DNA from: Duganella sp. BuS-21
GTDB taxonomy: Bacteria; Pseudomonadota; Gammaproteobacteria; Burkholderiales; Burkholderiaceae_D
Direction of reading: 5' to 3'
DNA length: 64,000 bases
NCBI GenBank assembly: GCA_041874725.1
Contig: CP097466.1
Coordinates: 2,542,001 to 2,606,000 of the forward strand
Position 1 is the first letter of the stretch, and each line of letters opens with the position of its first letter. Shown one piece after another: positions 20,801 through 26,000 of this stretch. The notes beneath the pieces were generated by a model. That model was not told where the DNA came from. It worked only from the letters and a program-made list of their open reading frames with translations, and made no database searches. The position numbers were made by a program, and so were the translations under genes.

Positions 20801-22105
20801 TCGGCCGGCACCGGCGCCGCCGACATCGTCGACGGCGGCGCCGGCACGGACCTGGTCACGGTGCTGGGCAACTTTGCCGCCTACACCCGCACCCGCGTCA
20901 GCGTCACGGACACCAGGCTGGTCAACGCAGCGACAGGCGAGTCGCTGACCATCCGTGGCGTTGAAACGGTGCACTTCAACGACGGCGACAAGTCGCTGGC
21001 ACAAGTGACCGACAACGCGGCCGGTCCTGGCGCCGATACGCTGACCGGCACCGACGGCAACGACCTCATCAACGGCCTGGGCGGCATCGACGTGATGAGC
21101 GGCGGCAAAGGCGACGACACCTATGTGGTGGACGTGGCCGGCGACGTGGTCACCGAGCTGGCGGACGAGGGCACCGACCTGGTGCAGGTGGCCTACACGG
21201 CGGCGGGCAGCTACACGCTGGGCGCCAACGTCGAAAACGGCACGGTGACCGGCACGCTGGCCATCAGCATCGTCGGCAATGCGCGCGACAATGTCTTGAC
21301 CGGTAATGCCGCCGCGAACAAGCTGACCGGCAATGCCGGCGACGACACGCTGATCAGCGGAGGCGGCAACGACACCCTGATCGGTGGCGATGGCGATGAT
21401 GTCTATGTGATCGCTGTGGGGGGGCACACGGTGACCGAAGCGCTGAACGGCGGCACGGATGTGGTGCGCACCGTGATCACCAACTACGCGCTGGCGACCA
21501 ATGTCGAGAACCTGATCTACACGGGCACGGCTGCCTTCACCGCCGTCGGCAACCTCCAGGACAACGACATCCGGGGCGGTATTGGCAATGACAAGCTGGA
21601 CGGCGCTGGTGGCAACGATACCTTGACCGGCGGCCTCGGCAACGACAACCTGACCGGCGGTGCCGGCAACGACACCTTTGTGCTCAACAGCACGACCGGC
21701 GTCGACACCATCGCCGATTTCGCCAACAGCGTCGCCAAGGGCTTCGACCAGCTCGCCACCAGCCAGGCCGTGCTGGCGATCGGCAATGGCGACACGGTGA
21801 TCGACGGCGGCGTGCTGCGCGCAGCGGCGGGCGGTTTTGCCGCCGACGCGGAACTGGTGATCTTCTCGGCCAACACCGGCGGCACGACCGTCGCAGCGGC
21901 AGCGGCGGTGATCGGTTCGGCCACCAGCGGCTTTACGCTGGGCCAGCAGACCTTGTTCGTGGTGGATAACAACAGCGCAAGCTATGTCTACCTGTTCAAG
22001 TCCAGCGGCACCGACGCGTTGGTGTCGGCCGGCGAGCTGACGCAGATCGCCATCCTTACCGGCAATCCGGCAACGACACTGGGGGACTATCTGTTCGTCG
22101 CGTAA
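2873..22105 (+). CDS. Giant RTX-type calcium-binding protein with propeller-like and Ig-like modules
   Basis: 6410 residues with no Sec signal and no recognisable enzyme domain. Residues 1-3363 hold four super-modules. Each has RTX nonapeptide blocks (GGxGxDxL), a 'YSGxRxDY...DGTDxLxGIxxLQFADG' segment, about 380 residues of propeller-like repeats (nt about 3760-4930, 6480-7625, 8760-9880, 11370-12545), an Ig-like domain ('HLVLSG...VDDxGxW...LTA') and a linker ending in A-Y-W (Trp824, 1724, 2477, 3363). From about nt 12900 a long array follows: RTX blocks, 'DVVTELADGGTD...SYTLAANVENL' units and six 'YTRSR...RNVExVxF' modules (Tyr codons at 13961, 16118, 18278, 19166, 20006, 20882). The last 150 residues ('GNDTFVLNSTTGVDTIADF' onward) resemble the serralysin-type C-terminus of type I secretion substrates. 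Only two Cys residues were noticed, as usual for such substrates. Probably a secreted or surface calcium-folded adhesin or matrix protein; function is inference. Start ATG follows an AGGGG box. Confidence 0.9.
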   Translation: MSGNLITGTAGADFLYAGGGDDTLNGGAGADNIFGGAGDNLELGGDGPDLISGGPTDGGNDSVDAGAGDDYLRYSPGADTLNGGEGNDRLSYSGVGAAVNVNLATGVGDDGSGALDTLISIERINGTAFTDTITGGDANETLYGNAGDDILDGGAGFDIAGYSFAGGAVTVNLASGATSGANGQDVLSNFEGIDGTGYNDDLAGNDGDNLITAGAGNDTLAGVGGNDTLIGGTGYDRAVYSGKRADYELSTLANGDLQVRDLRDGGPDGTDVLHGVQLLQFADLELTMNALALPVASNPAGFQVQQSAVLLGGVGGGGSLGSVAVWRSTDTAGDGIYLRRFNVNGQPAGDDLLVNTTTAGDQRAPSVAALSDGGFVVIWDSNPDNGFISDAGAWEVKLQRFDADGNKIGLELDVNTTTAGAQRFAQAVSLGDGGFLVVWQSPEGGGNATGIYGQRFDASGAKVGTEGHYNTTVSGEQLIPTLRAISNDKQVLTWVGATVDGGFGVALQLLDGLGAKLGAEQIIYTRPAGSSTASFSHAQPAGNGAGQFALAWTVTSTDGNNSVMARFYNADGTPMGPAFVAASGASYVSVDVINVSVDGSNGFMLVWDTTDAYGNSAIVGRNFKLDNTPLGEQFIVNDDDQGLQMNFPQLSLGSGGIVVTWNTQGDPILQNNGGVFRQVIDMYGNRELGVFDVDAAPATPSFIVREVAGGSEPQYDGNGRYVMSPALEFGAATDQHHLALSGSADYGATIQVMSGDTLLATVLVDDAGHWSADLHNLGGGHYALRAVAISPAGRSSEASAVFQLDISSIAVIDGTAGNDAAAYWQQHGADASAQTLNGGAGNDTLDGAGGADTLNGGSGDDLYIVNSYDTVVNEAAGAGIDTVRSGLNSYTLSQNLENLEFSAGDNRLQGNGNELANMITGGRSGTYYGLGGNDTIIGGSGFDVIDGGAGNDVENGGAGYDRIGGLNDTGNDSQAGGANYDAILYSPGSDTIDGGSEYDQLDYSAAPRGQTINLVTGIASDGVDTDTIRNIEEIRGSAFSDKITGDANSNYIVSNGGADTIDGGAGYDTVAYDNVGSGVTLNLATGIVVVGGANGRVTNVEDVIGTRFSDNYTGDANANGFYDYGGGNDTFKGGGGNDLIRDYSGDDTAIYSGARSDYNITNNADGSISVQDKRSGSPDGTDTLRGIDKLQFSNSTLELKVQDHAVGAVGGTLSDATLAYNNYYGYSMLAYRQPGVGVGDGDRLFVSQFGYDGEPIGVNQQVAYLEGGTLSGVALICTYNQYFVLVYQRHPDQGADANDAGWEIVQQLLDIDGVPQGDPVVVNSHHDGAQIAPTVAGLGDGSYLIVWQSPEEDGSYGIFAQRFGYDNSPLGDELHINTGGDGLQAAPSISTSYNTYSIAWQSQTSPGHTGYVAQFFNWDGSKVGGEVIVAELGNSGGQLPPGQFSQATSQYGDDVLMAWVEEGKVMQRAYHNDGTPFGDASVVVAGDAVSAVSVEALYDGNYMLVWSATQNGQAVVMGQHVSSTFVPDGAVFSISKTAAAGDKLLPDLIDMGNGVQVVWETGNLPGLAGGGGVYLQFIDYSGNSQFQLAPATAAVPATGISVATVAGGDQPVYDAASPQVPRYVLNNVNNGAKVGDSHLVLSGAAAFGSTVEIKSGATVLGTVGVDDSGKWVLEVSKLASGSHDLTAIVRDAYGVASTASTVFKLTVYVGEINGTDGNDNAAYWAAHGASADAQWLKGGLGNDILPGGGNDTLDGGDGKDWADYSGAAHAQVINLANGTASGGGISDTLVNIEYVAGSSFADQITGSDGDDVIQGGGGNDTLNGGDGTDLLSYYTPFGGDVYVSLQTGVVSGAQGQDVISNVENVIGSSGNDFIEGDHGANLLDGFWGNDSLRGGGGDDTLNGGAGYDQAYYSGNQDDYTITSGPDGVVVVSDKRGASPDGTDHLSGIDQLHFADGVLDLTPTDAVVSSSPDGPQWHQDVAALDGGGYVIAFRDDDVSGSGVSLRVFDAQGVPLGDNIVVGDVVGEQRSVTVVRAGDGGFFAAYNSNPAVGVALNDWAWENYLQRFDAEGNKVGEPVVINTTTDYSQRLPMLTALKDGGVVASWVSYQPSGGGRGVYTQRFDEHGNKVGAEQQAGATNYAVYESFYDMVTLADGYLIAWAENTQIKAQRFDMAGNKASDVQVLFSQQNGPWTSVDQLDLAASADGGFVAAWTHNAGGVSDVMVQTFDAHAQASGDAILLANSEYAGVPSVVGLPDGSFAVSWDSYNVTGSILVQRFSDHGAVAGEQFRVNQREAAGYPSGVVMTVLDNGKLLISWTESDGLGNGGLYQQITDWYGHPEFFSGNADATPPGAPVFTVQTVVGGALPEYAVVGSFSHYLLHDPLDNGATVSNSHLVFSGTGNYGETIIVRSGELEFRSGVDDSGHWSIDPWLLPAGSYSFVLSVRNAQGVEGAGSAPFQLTIDNSVLNGTGGNDNEAYWLDQGATQDAQILNGGAGDDTLDGKGGNDTLNGGDGNDLYIFRANETVIEQVGGGIDTIIAGFGMTLQDNVENLTVNGPNGQALFGNALDNVLNGTSGHDMIGGGGGNDSLYGNDGNDVLFDNGADDDLLDGGAGNDWLLMGRGHDTLQGGDGKDILYTVHPDQAHGVALDLASGQILDNGFGEMGGIGGIEVVIGTRFADHFVGSAAGETFLTGGGSDTIEAGGGNDTLMFGDDAVVANLSTGLATDGSGTTQFSGVENLMGSIVGDVLSGDAGANLLRGLAGNDTLAGGGGNDTLIGGAGNNRAVFSGNQANYSISTNADGTVSVQDLRAGSPDGIDNVQGIKTLQFADGMVQLTAVDRVISSAAGNFEVLPVSAASKGLDGVILQLFRNIDSGGDTLFARLFDRDGNPLGANIAIDAGSGGTQRGQVVTALEQGGFAVAYHSNPVAGAFGNNAAWEVKVQLLDGAAQPVGGPITVNTTTAGAQRAPAITALEDGGFVVTWQSTQTDDGPYTSIYARSFNAFGEPRGPEIPVSISAVGHLAQPAVTALPGGGYVILWSGAVSAGSTGLMQQYFDADGNKIGDQQLVHAISDPDGQAYFFATQTAVTVDGGHVLSWVQNAGSDGQDVVMVRSYDATGTPVGAAFAVASGAHLGTDVLGLSDGSYMVVWDVQGANDESFIMGRHYSSSNSALGAEFKISQSPVLGNKFNPTLTEFQDGEIVVSWSGAGSAGLPGSGGVYQQIIDFDGNPMYYAGSSSTVKPAATAITAQTVTGGQQPEFGDNYSYLVSGPLSSGAGIGNGHVVLSGTAAFGSVITIKSGANVLGTTAADDDGRWVLDVQQLASGSHALTATVRDVFGKVSDASAVFNLTVNYSKLSGTAGADNQAYWYNAGANSTAQTLNGQAGNDTLDGGGGKDTLVGGAGDDTYYVNEAGVVITEVAGGGTDTVVASITGVVLAANVENLVLADGAGLNGNGNALNNVITGGSGNDILNGYAGVDTLIGGAGNDTYSVDVASDVIQEGFDGGREEVQVAFTAAGTYVLSANLENAYIVTSTTGVNLTGNTLDNILQGNAAANILVGNDGNDTLSGQAGNDTMIGGAGNDLYMVDAVGDVVTEAADAGIDAVNVTTASYTLPANVENLSYFGAQSFNGAGNALVNVINAGSGNDTLSGGAGNDTLWGLEGNDSLLGGDGDDVLNAGMGLDFVDGGAGADLVVALGNYANYARSRVTEFDTKLVNTLTGETITIRNVEAVQFKDGTHSLSELIANSASSGADVLTGTDGNDSLDGGAGADTMSGGLGSDLYVVDHIGDVVIEGNDVGTDGVQVAYTTAGTYTLPDNVEIGAVMSAATVAVNLVGNALDNNLFGNGAANKLTGNAGNDTLSGGLGDDTLLGGVGADLLVGGGGNDSLLGGEGDDSYVVNAAGAVIIELAGAGNDGVSTSLNSFTLAANLEELSYTGSAAFNGVGNELNNTIRGGIGNDTLAGGLGYDVLLGGAGNDVLNGGAGEDELFGHFGNDTLDGGEIADRVNYTDLNFTGYFTSSSGVSVNLATGVALDGMGGTDKLININFVQGSDYKDTIVGSSAALLEIFDGMDGDDTIDGGAITDFAQQGDNLVIYAYSWSNVVVDLAAGTADGQGSGHDTLLNINQVRGSNYDDTLLGSNSALTEEFEGRPGDDVIDGRGGIDMVHYDSAGSGVMVDLVQGIAMDGDGGLDQLLNIEGAYGSSHNDNLFGGDGNDIFVGNGGNDLIMGGAGYDLVDYTSSTAGVSVDLAALMAEDGLGGTDLLLEIELVRGSSRNDTLLGSNGAYESFEGRAGDDRIDGRGGVDRVDYQLSKAAVTVNLQTGVASDGEGGSDTLLNIEQAVGSTFNDSLTGDAGVNYLSGMAGNDTLSGGAGDDLLDGGAGNDSLMGGDGDDALVAGRGSADVADGGAGSDVLNLLGNFADYVRTRLNATDLLLVNGITGESVTVRNVEQFEFNDGVKTLAQTLANITSIFGDVLVGDGGNDTLNGGAGADTMSGGAGNDSYMVDVAGDVIIENVGEGTDQVSVAFAAAGVYTLSADIENATVTGTVAAGIIGNELANQLTGNAGANALTGNGGNDTLNGGAGNDSMSGGAGDDVYVVDAAGDVVTELAGAGNDSVLTTLASYTLVGNVENVSYAGTGNFKGAGNELNNWLTGGVGNDTLNGGAGWDNLDGGNGNDSLSGDDGWDFIHGGAGNDVLNGGKERDYLWAGAGNDTIDGGAITDRINFTDSNLVGYDQATVGVAVNLATGVAQDGQGGTDKLININIVWGSSHNDTLVGSTALVLEMFGGGAGDDTIDGGAITGPLQENNNQVSYEDMSAGVTVDLQAGTADGEDSGHDTLLHINYVVGSYADDELRGSDSGLIEHFNGMGGNDTIDGRAGFDFVHYEHTGAGVVVNLALGEATDGFGGTDTLRHIEGVAGSGGNDALTGGNADNDDMEIFIGNEGNDTIDGAQGYDRVEYGTSTAGVVVDLATGTAADGLGGTDTLLNIEGVSGSAFNDTLYGSDGEMELFEGGAGNDLVDGRGGYDVIDYERSKTAVVVNLATGTATDGLGGTDKLISIEEVFGSAYSDSLSGGAGDDCLQGLAGNDTLIGGAGNDTLFGGLGNDSVSGGDGNDTLRAGTGVDIIDGGAGSDALHGLGNYLSYTISRPNATDVVLLNASTGENITLRNVEQLKFADGMKSLGEAIVNSVSGFGDYLFGDSGANNLNGGAGSDTMVGGDGNDSYTVDVAGDEVRENPGEGIDQVNVAYTAAGTYTLATNVENAMVTGTVAINITGNALDNLLTGNAVANKLDGGAGNDTLIGGAGNDSLTGGLGNDVYVVDAAGDVVTEAAGAGTGIDRVETALATYTLAANVENLVYTGSGNFGATGNASDNDIAGGIGKDTLNGGLGNDALSGGAGDDSLLGGDGNDVLNAGTAVLGDVVDGGNGSDTLKVLGAFEDYTRSRPSATDTKLVNIITGETITLRNVETVSFDGVEKTISQVNDNLVSAGNDTLTGTSGADTINGGAGNDLMIGLGGDDIYEVDVAADTITELDGGGIDLVNVAFKAVGTYVLTSYVDNATVTAAAAIAVNLTGNAQNNVLTGNAAVNTLIGDAGDDTLDGGAGADKLSGGTGNDVYVVDVAGDLVTELVDGGTDTVRTALASYTLGANVENLVFLGTGSFTGTGNALANQLTGGVGNDSLVGGLGNDTLDAGTSGAGDKDVIDGGGDSDTLAGLEALGHYTISRPNATDTVLTHTSGALITLRGIERFVFDGVLKTLAEVQDNTASTGSDTLVGTDGDDSINGGAGADSMSGGDGDDVYVVDVAGDAVVELADQGSDLVQVAYTAAGNYTLGDNVENATVTATVAVNLTGNGLDNTLIGNAAGNMLSGGLGDDTLIGGAGNDTMIGGSGDDVYVADVATDVVTEADNGGTDLVQTSAAAYTLGAFVENLSYTGTAAFAGTGNALANAITGGIGKDTLTGGLGNDALTGGGGDDSLLGGEGDDSLSAGTGAADIVDGGAGTDLVTVLGNFAAYTRTRVSVTDTRLVNAATGESLTIRGVETVHFNDGDKSLAQVTDNAAGPGADTLTGTDGNDLINGLGGIDVMSGGKGDDTYVVDVAGDVVTELADEGTDLVQVAYTAAGSYTLGANVENGTVTGTLAISIVGNARDNVLTGNAAANKLTGNAGDDTLISGGGNDTLIGGDGDDVYVIAVGGHTVTEALNGGTDVVRTVITNYALATNVENLIYTGTAAFTAVGNLQDNDIRGGIGNDKLDGAGGNDTLTGGLGNDNLTGGAGNDTFVLNSTTGVDTIADFANSVAKGFDQLATSQAVLAIGNGDTVIDGGVLRAAAGGFAADAELVIFSANTGGTTVAAAAAVIGSATSGFTLGQQTLFVVDNNSASYVYLFKSSGTDALVSAGELTQIAILTGNPATTLGDYLFVA
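13961..18280 (+). repeat. Internal tandem duplication of about 720 codons in first RTX gene
   Basis: The Tyr codons of the first three 'YTRSR' modules lie at 13961, 16118 and 18278, exactly 719 and 720 codons apart, whereas later modules are 280-296 codons apart. The extra length in both long intervals is a matching block of five 'VNLATGxAxDGxGGTDxLLNIExVxGSxxNDTLxGS' units (about 14850-15900 and 16985-18060), in the same order and opened by 'ITDRxNxTDxN' or 'IADRVNYTDLN'. The second RTX gene has no such block, so this looks like an insertion followed by in-frame tandem duplication. Confidence 0.8.
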
Positions 22106-22121
22106 AGCCTGTGACGTCAGG

Positions 22122-22149
22122 ATTAAGTAGACATGATTGTCTACTTAAT
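22122..22149 (+). terminator. Perfect 12-bp hairpin after first RTX gene
   Basis: ATTAAGTAGACA, a TGAT loop, then its exact reverse complement, beginning 16 nt after the RTX stop codon. The stem is AT-rich and no T tract follows directly, so it is a weak intrinsic terminator at best. It could instead be an operator or an mRNA end-stabilising hairpin. Confidence 0.45.
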
Positions 22150-22154
22150 CGATA

Positions 22155-22174
22155 CTGTGATTTTTTAATCACAG
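22155..22174 (+). promoter_or_regulatory. Hairpin covering the SIMPL-gene ribosome binding site
   Basis: CTGTGATT, a TTTT loop and AATCACAG form a perfect 8-bp stem. Its 3' arm ends in CACAG, and the Shine-Dalgarno AGGA of the next gene (22173-22176) overlaps the last two bases of that arm. Folding would partly hide the ribosome binding site of the gene at 22185. The run of six T inside the element could also act in termination. Confidence 0.4.
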
Positions 22175-22184
22175 GAATACGCCC

Positions 22185-22898
22185 ATGCTGAAATCGCTCG
22201 TCTTTGCCGCCGCCTTGTTGCCATGCCTCGTCCACGCCTCCGGGCTGCCGGCGTATCCCTTCATTCACGCCACCGGCGAGGCGTTCGTGATGGTGGTGCC
22301 GGACCTGGGCGAGATCGACTTCGACATCAGCGCCTTCGACGCCGACCCGGCCGTCGCCGTGGCGCTGGTGGCCGAGCGCGCGCAGCAGGTGCGCGCGGTG
22401 CTGGCCGATGCCGACGCCAGCGCCGAGATTCACAACATGCGCAAGGAAATGCGCAAGTCCGAGCGGGCGGACGCGCCCGCCGCGCCCGCCGCGCCCGACT
22501 ACGATATCCGCAGCTCGGTCCACATCGTGGTGCGCGACCTGGGCCAGTGGCGCCCCATCATGCAAGCCTTGCTTGCCATGCCCAATATCGACCACATGGC
22601 GACCAGCTTCGGTCGCAGCGACCGCCTCGCCGCCGAGCAGGAATTGACCGCCGCCGCCGTCAAGGACGCGCAGCGCCGCGCCGAGGGCATGGCCGGCGGC
22701 TTCGGCAAGAAGGTGGGGGCGGTCACCGCCATTTCCGCCGGCCAGCTGCGCAACCTGACCCACGCGGTCGGCCTGATGCCGGGCGACCTGTATGCCCGTA
22801 ACCGCAGCGTCGATACGGCCCGCGCCGACCAGGATTTCCTGGCCATCGGTGTGCTGCGCTGGACGCAAACGGTGGACATGATTTTCCGCATAAAGTAA
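22185..22898 (+). CDS. Periplasmic SIMPL-domain (DUF541) protein
   Basis: 237 residues with a Sec signal peptide ('MLKSLVFAAALLPCLVHASG', cleavage about residue 18) followed by one SIMPL/DUF541 domain. Typical elements are the early 'ATGEAFVMVVPDLGEIDFDISAF' strands, the central 'SSVHIVVRDLGQW' and the 'AAVKDAQRRAEGMAGGFGKKVGAV' helix-strand. Family members (Brucella BP26/Omp28, E. coli YggE) are periplasmic or envelope proteins, and BP26 forms ring-like oligomers. The gene sits alone between the two giant RTX genes on the same strand, which suggests, but does not prove, an envelope role linked to them. Confidence 0.85.
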   Translation: MLKSLVFAAALLPCLVHASGLPAYPFIHATGEAFVMVVPDLGEIDFDISAFDADPAVAVALVAERAQQVRAVLADADASAEIHNMRKEMRKSERADAPAAPAAPDYDIRSSVHIVVRDLGQWRPIMQALLAMPNIDHMATSFGRSDRLAAEQELTAAAVKDAQRRAEGMAGGFGKKVGAVTAISAGQLRNLTHAVGLMPGDLYARNRSVDTARADQDFLAIGVLRWTQTVDMIFRIK

Positions 22899-23092
22899 GC
22901 AAACAGATAAGCTTGCTTTTTCCTCTGTTGTTTTTCTAAAGGAATTTATATTTTCCTGAAAGTCTCAACATTTTTGTTGGTAAAACGGTCATTCAAATGT
23001 TAGCTTGGCAGCTCGTCCGACCACCCACAAAAGGTGGCGGAAACGTTGCCGGACAGTAGATTTGGCGCGCAAACCTACACTCAGGGGAAATT
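22899..23092 (+). promoter_or_regulatory. Leader of second giant RTX gene with several short hairpins
   Basis: This 194-bp gap is AT-rich in its first part. AAGCAA...TTGCTT followed by a T run just after the SIMPL stop (about 22896-22920) may be a weak terminator. Further inverted repeats are GGAA/TTCC at 22941-22956 and CAACA-TTTT-TGTTG at 22966-22979. A stronger hairpin has CCG-A-CCACC at 23017-23025 and GGTGGCGG at 23033-23040 (8 pairs with one bulged A, 7-nt loop). The segment 23064-23087 resembles the leader of the first RTX gene and ends in the ribosome binding site AGGGG. Confidence 0.4.
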
Positions 23093-26000
23093 ATGGGAAT
23101 CATCAACGGCACCGATAGTGCAGACAATCTTGTCGCGACCAATAGTGGCGATACGCTCAACGGTTTTGGCGGCAACGATGTGCTTACCGGCCGCAATGGC
23201 GCCGATGTGATCAACGGCGGCGCCGGCAATGACTTCATCAACGTGCGCGGCGGTGGTTCCGATACGGTGGACGGCGGCGACGGCAATGACCGCGTCACGT
23301 ATTACAGCACGGCGGGCCAGTTGGTCGTCGATCTGGAGGCCGGCACGGCCGACGACGGCAGCGGCAACATCGACCACCTGAGCAGCATCGAGCGCATTTC
23401 CGGCAGCTCGGGTTACGCCGACATCATCAGCGGCCGCGCCGACACCAATGAAACCCTGTATGGCAACGCCGGCAACGACACCCTGGACGGCGGCGTCGGC
23501 GGCAGCGACACCACCGGCTACATCTTCGTTGCGTTTGGCGGCAGCGGCGTCGAGGTGAACCTGGGGACCGGTAGCAGCAGCGGCGCCGACGGCAACGATG
23601 TGCTGATCAACTTCGAGAATATCGAAGGCAGCAACAACAACGACACGTTGACCGGCGACGATGGCGCCAACACCATTTGGGGCTTCCATGGCGACGACCA
23701 ACTGACCGGCGCCGGCGGCAACGACACCTTGATCGGCGGCGCAGGAAACGATACCGCCTATTACAGCGGCAACCGCGCCGACTATACGCTGACCACGCTG
23801 GCCAACGGCGACACCCTGGTGCAGGACGATCGCAACGGCTCGCCGGACGGCACCGACACCGTGCGCGGCGTCAAGACGCTGCAGTTCGCCGATAGCCAGC
23901 TGGTGGCGGTGGCGCAGGAGCAGGCCGTCAGCAGCACGCTGACCGGCCACCAGAATTTCAACGTCTCGGCCATACTGCAAGGCACGGGTGGCGGCGCCAG
24001 CCCAGGCTATGTGACGGCGTTCCGCGCGGCCGACGCCAATGGTGAAGGCATCTATGTGCGCCTGTTCGACGCCGACGGCGTTGCCCGCACCGGCGATCTG
24101 CTGGTCAATACCGCCGTCACCGGCGACCAGCGCGCCCCCGTGGTGGCGGGACTGGCCAACGGCGGCTTTGTCGTGATGTGGGACAGCACGCCGGAAGCCG
24201 GCGTGTACACCAATCCGGGCCTGGTGGAAATCAAGCTGCAGCGTTTCGACGCCGATGGCAACAAGCTCGGCGGCGAAGTGGACGTCAACACCAGCACCGT
24301 CTCCCAGCAGCGCTTCCCGTCGGTGATTTCGACCTTCGACGGCGGCTTCATGACGGTGTGGCAGTCGCGTCATGAAGGCGGTGGCGCCAATCTCGGCATC
24401 TATGGCCAGAAATTCGATTACTTGGGCAACAAGGTCGGCGGCGAGGTCCAGATCAACACCACGGTGGCTGGCAACCAGCTGTTTCCACTGGTGCGCCAGA
24501 CGCTCGGCGTGGCCGATGAAAACGGCCTGAGCCACGGCGGCCTGGTCGCGGTGTGGCAGGGTCAGCTGTCGAACGGCAGCTTCGGCCTGGCCCAGCAGCA
24601 GTTCGACGGCTTCGGCAACAAGATCGGCGGCGAACAGATCGCCTACATTGCACCGGCCGGCGCATTGATGAACTTTATGCACCAGACCATGGTGGACGGC
24701 GGCTATGTGCTGTCCTGGGTGATGACGCTGGCCGACGGCAACGGCGCCGTCATGGCGCGCAGCTTCAACAACGACGGCACCGCCCGTAACGAAGCCTTCA
24801 CCGTGGCAGCGGGCGACCACTACCTGGGCAACGACCTGATCCTGACGGGAAACGGCGATGTCATGATCGTGTGGGACGTCCAGTACGACGACGGCGCCAG
24901 CGCCATCGTTGGCCGCAACTTCAACCTGAACAGCGGCGAGCCGTCCGGCGACCTGTACCTGATCAGCGACCACGCCAACGGCGGCAGCCTGGTATTTCCG
25001 ACCCTGAGCCAGTCGGGCAACGGCGACGTGGTGGTGAGCTGGAACACCCAGGGCAATGCGATCAACGGCGACAGCGCCGGCGTGTATCAGCAGGTGATCA
25101 ACTTCAACGGTGAACCGCAGAATGGCATATTCGATAGCGGTACCGCGCCGGCAGCCACCAGCTTCACGGTGCAGGCCGTCCCGGGCGGCAATGCGGCGCT
25201 GACCGATAGCCTCGGCCACTATCTGCTGGGTGCGGCGCTCGACAGCGGCGTCACGGTCAGCGTGCAGCACCTGGCCTTGAGCGGCAATGCCGCGTTCGGC
25301 ACCACGGTCACCATCTATTCCGGCGACGACGTGCTGCTGGTGGTCCGTCCGGACGACCAGGGCCTGTGGTCGGCCGACCTGAAGTCGCTGACCGATGGCG
25401 TCTATCAGCTGCAGGCGGTGGTGACGGACGCCTTCGGCCATGCCAGCGCGGCCAGCGCGGCGTTCGCGCTGACGGTGCAGAACAGCGTCATCGACGGCAC
25501 CGGCGGCGACGACAACGCCGCCTACTGGAACGCCAACGGCGCCAACAGCAGCGCGCAAACCCTGAACGGCGGCGATGGCAACGATACGCTCAACGGCGGC
25601 GCCGGCGGCGGCCAGGACACCCTGAACGGCGGCGCCGGCAACGATGTGTACATCATCGTCAACGGCAACGAGGTGATCGAGGAGACGGCAGGCCAGGGCA
25701 TCGACACCATCGTCTCCGACTACGGCGTGTACATGGCGGACAACGTGGAAAACCTGACCGTCACCGGCAAAGCCGCCGGCGGCCTGGTCGGCAATGACCT
25801 GAATAATGTGCTGCGCGGCGGCAGCGGCGGCGAGTATATGAACGGCCTGGTCGGCGACGACACGCTGTACGGCAACGCCGGCAACGACAATTTCGACGGC
25901 AGCGCCGGCAACGACGTCGAGTACGGTGGCGACGGCGATGATTATTTCATCGGCGGCACCTGGGACAGCGGCAACGACCTGATGGATGGCGGCGCCGGCC

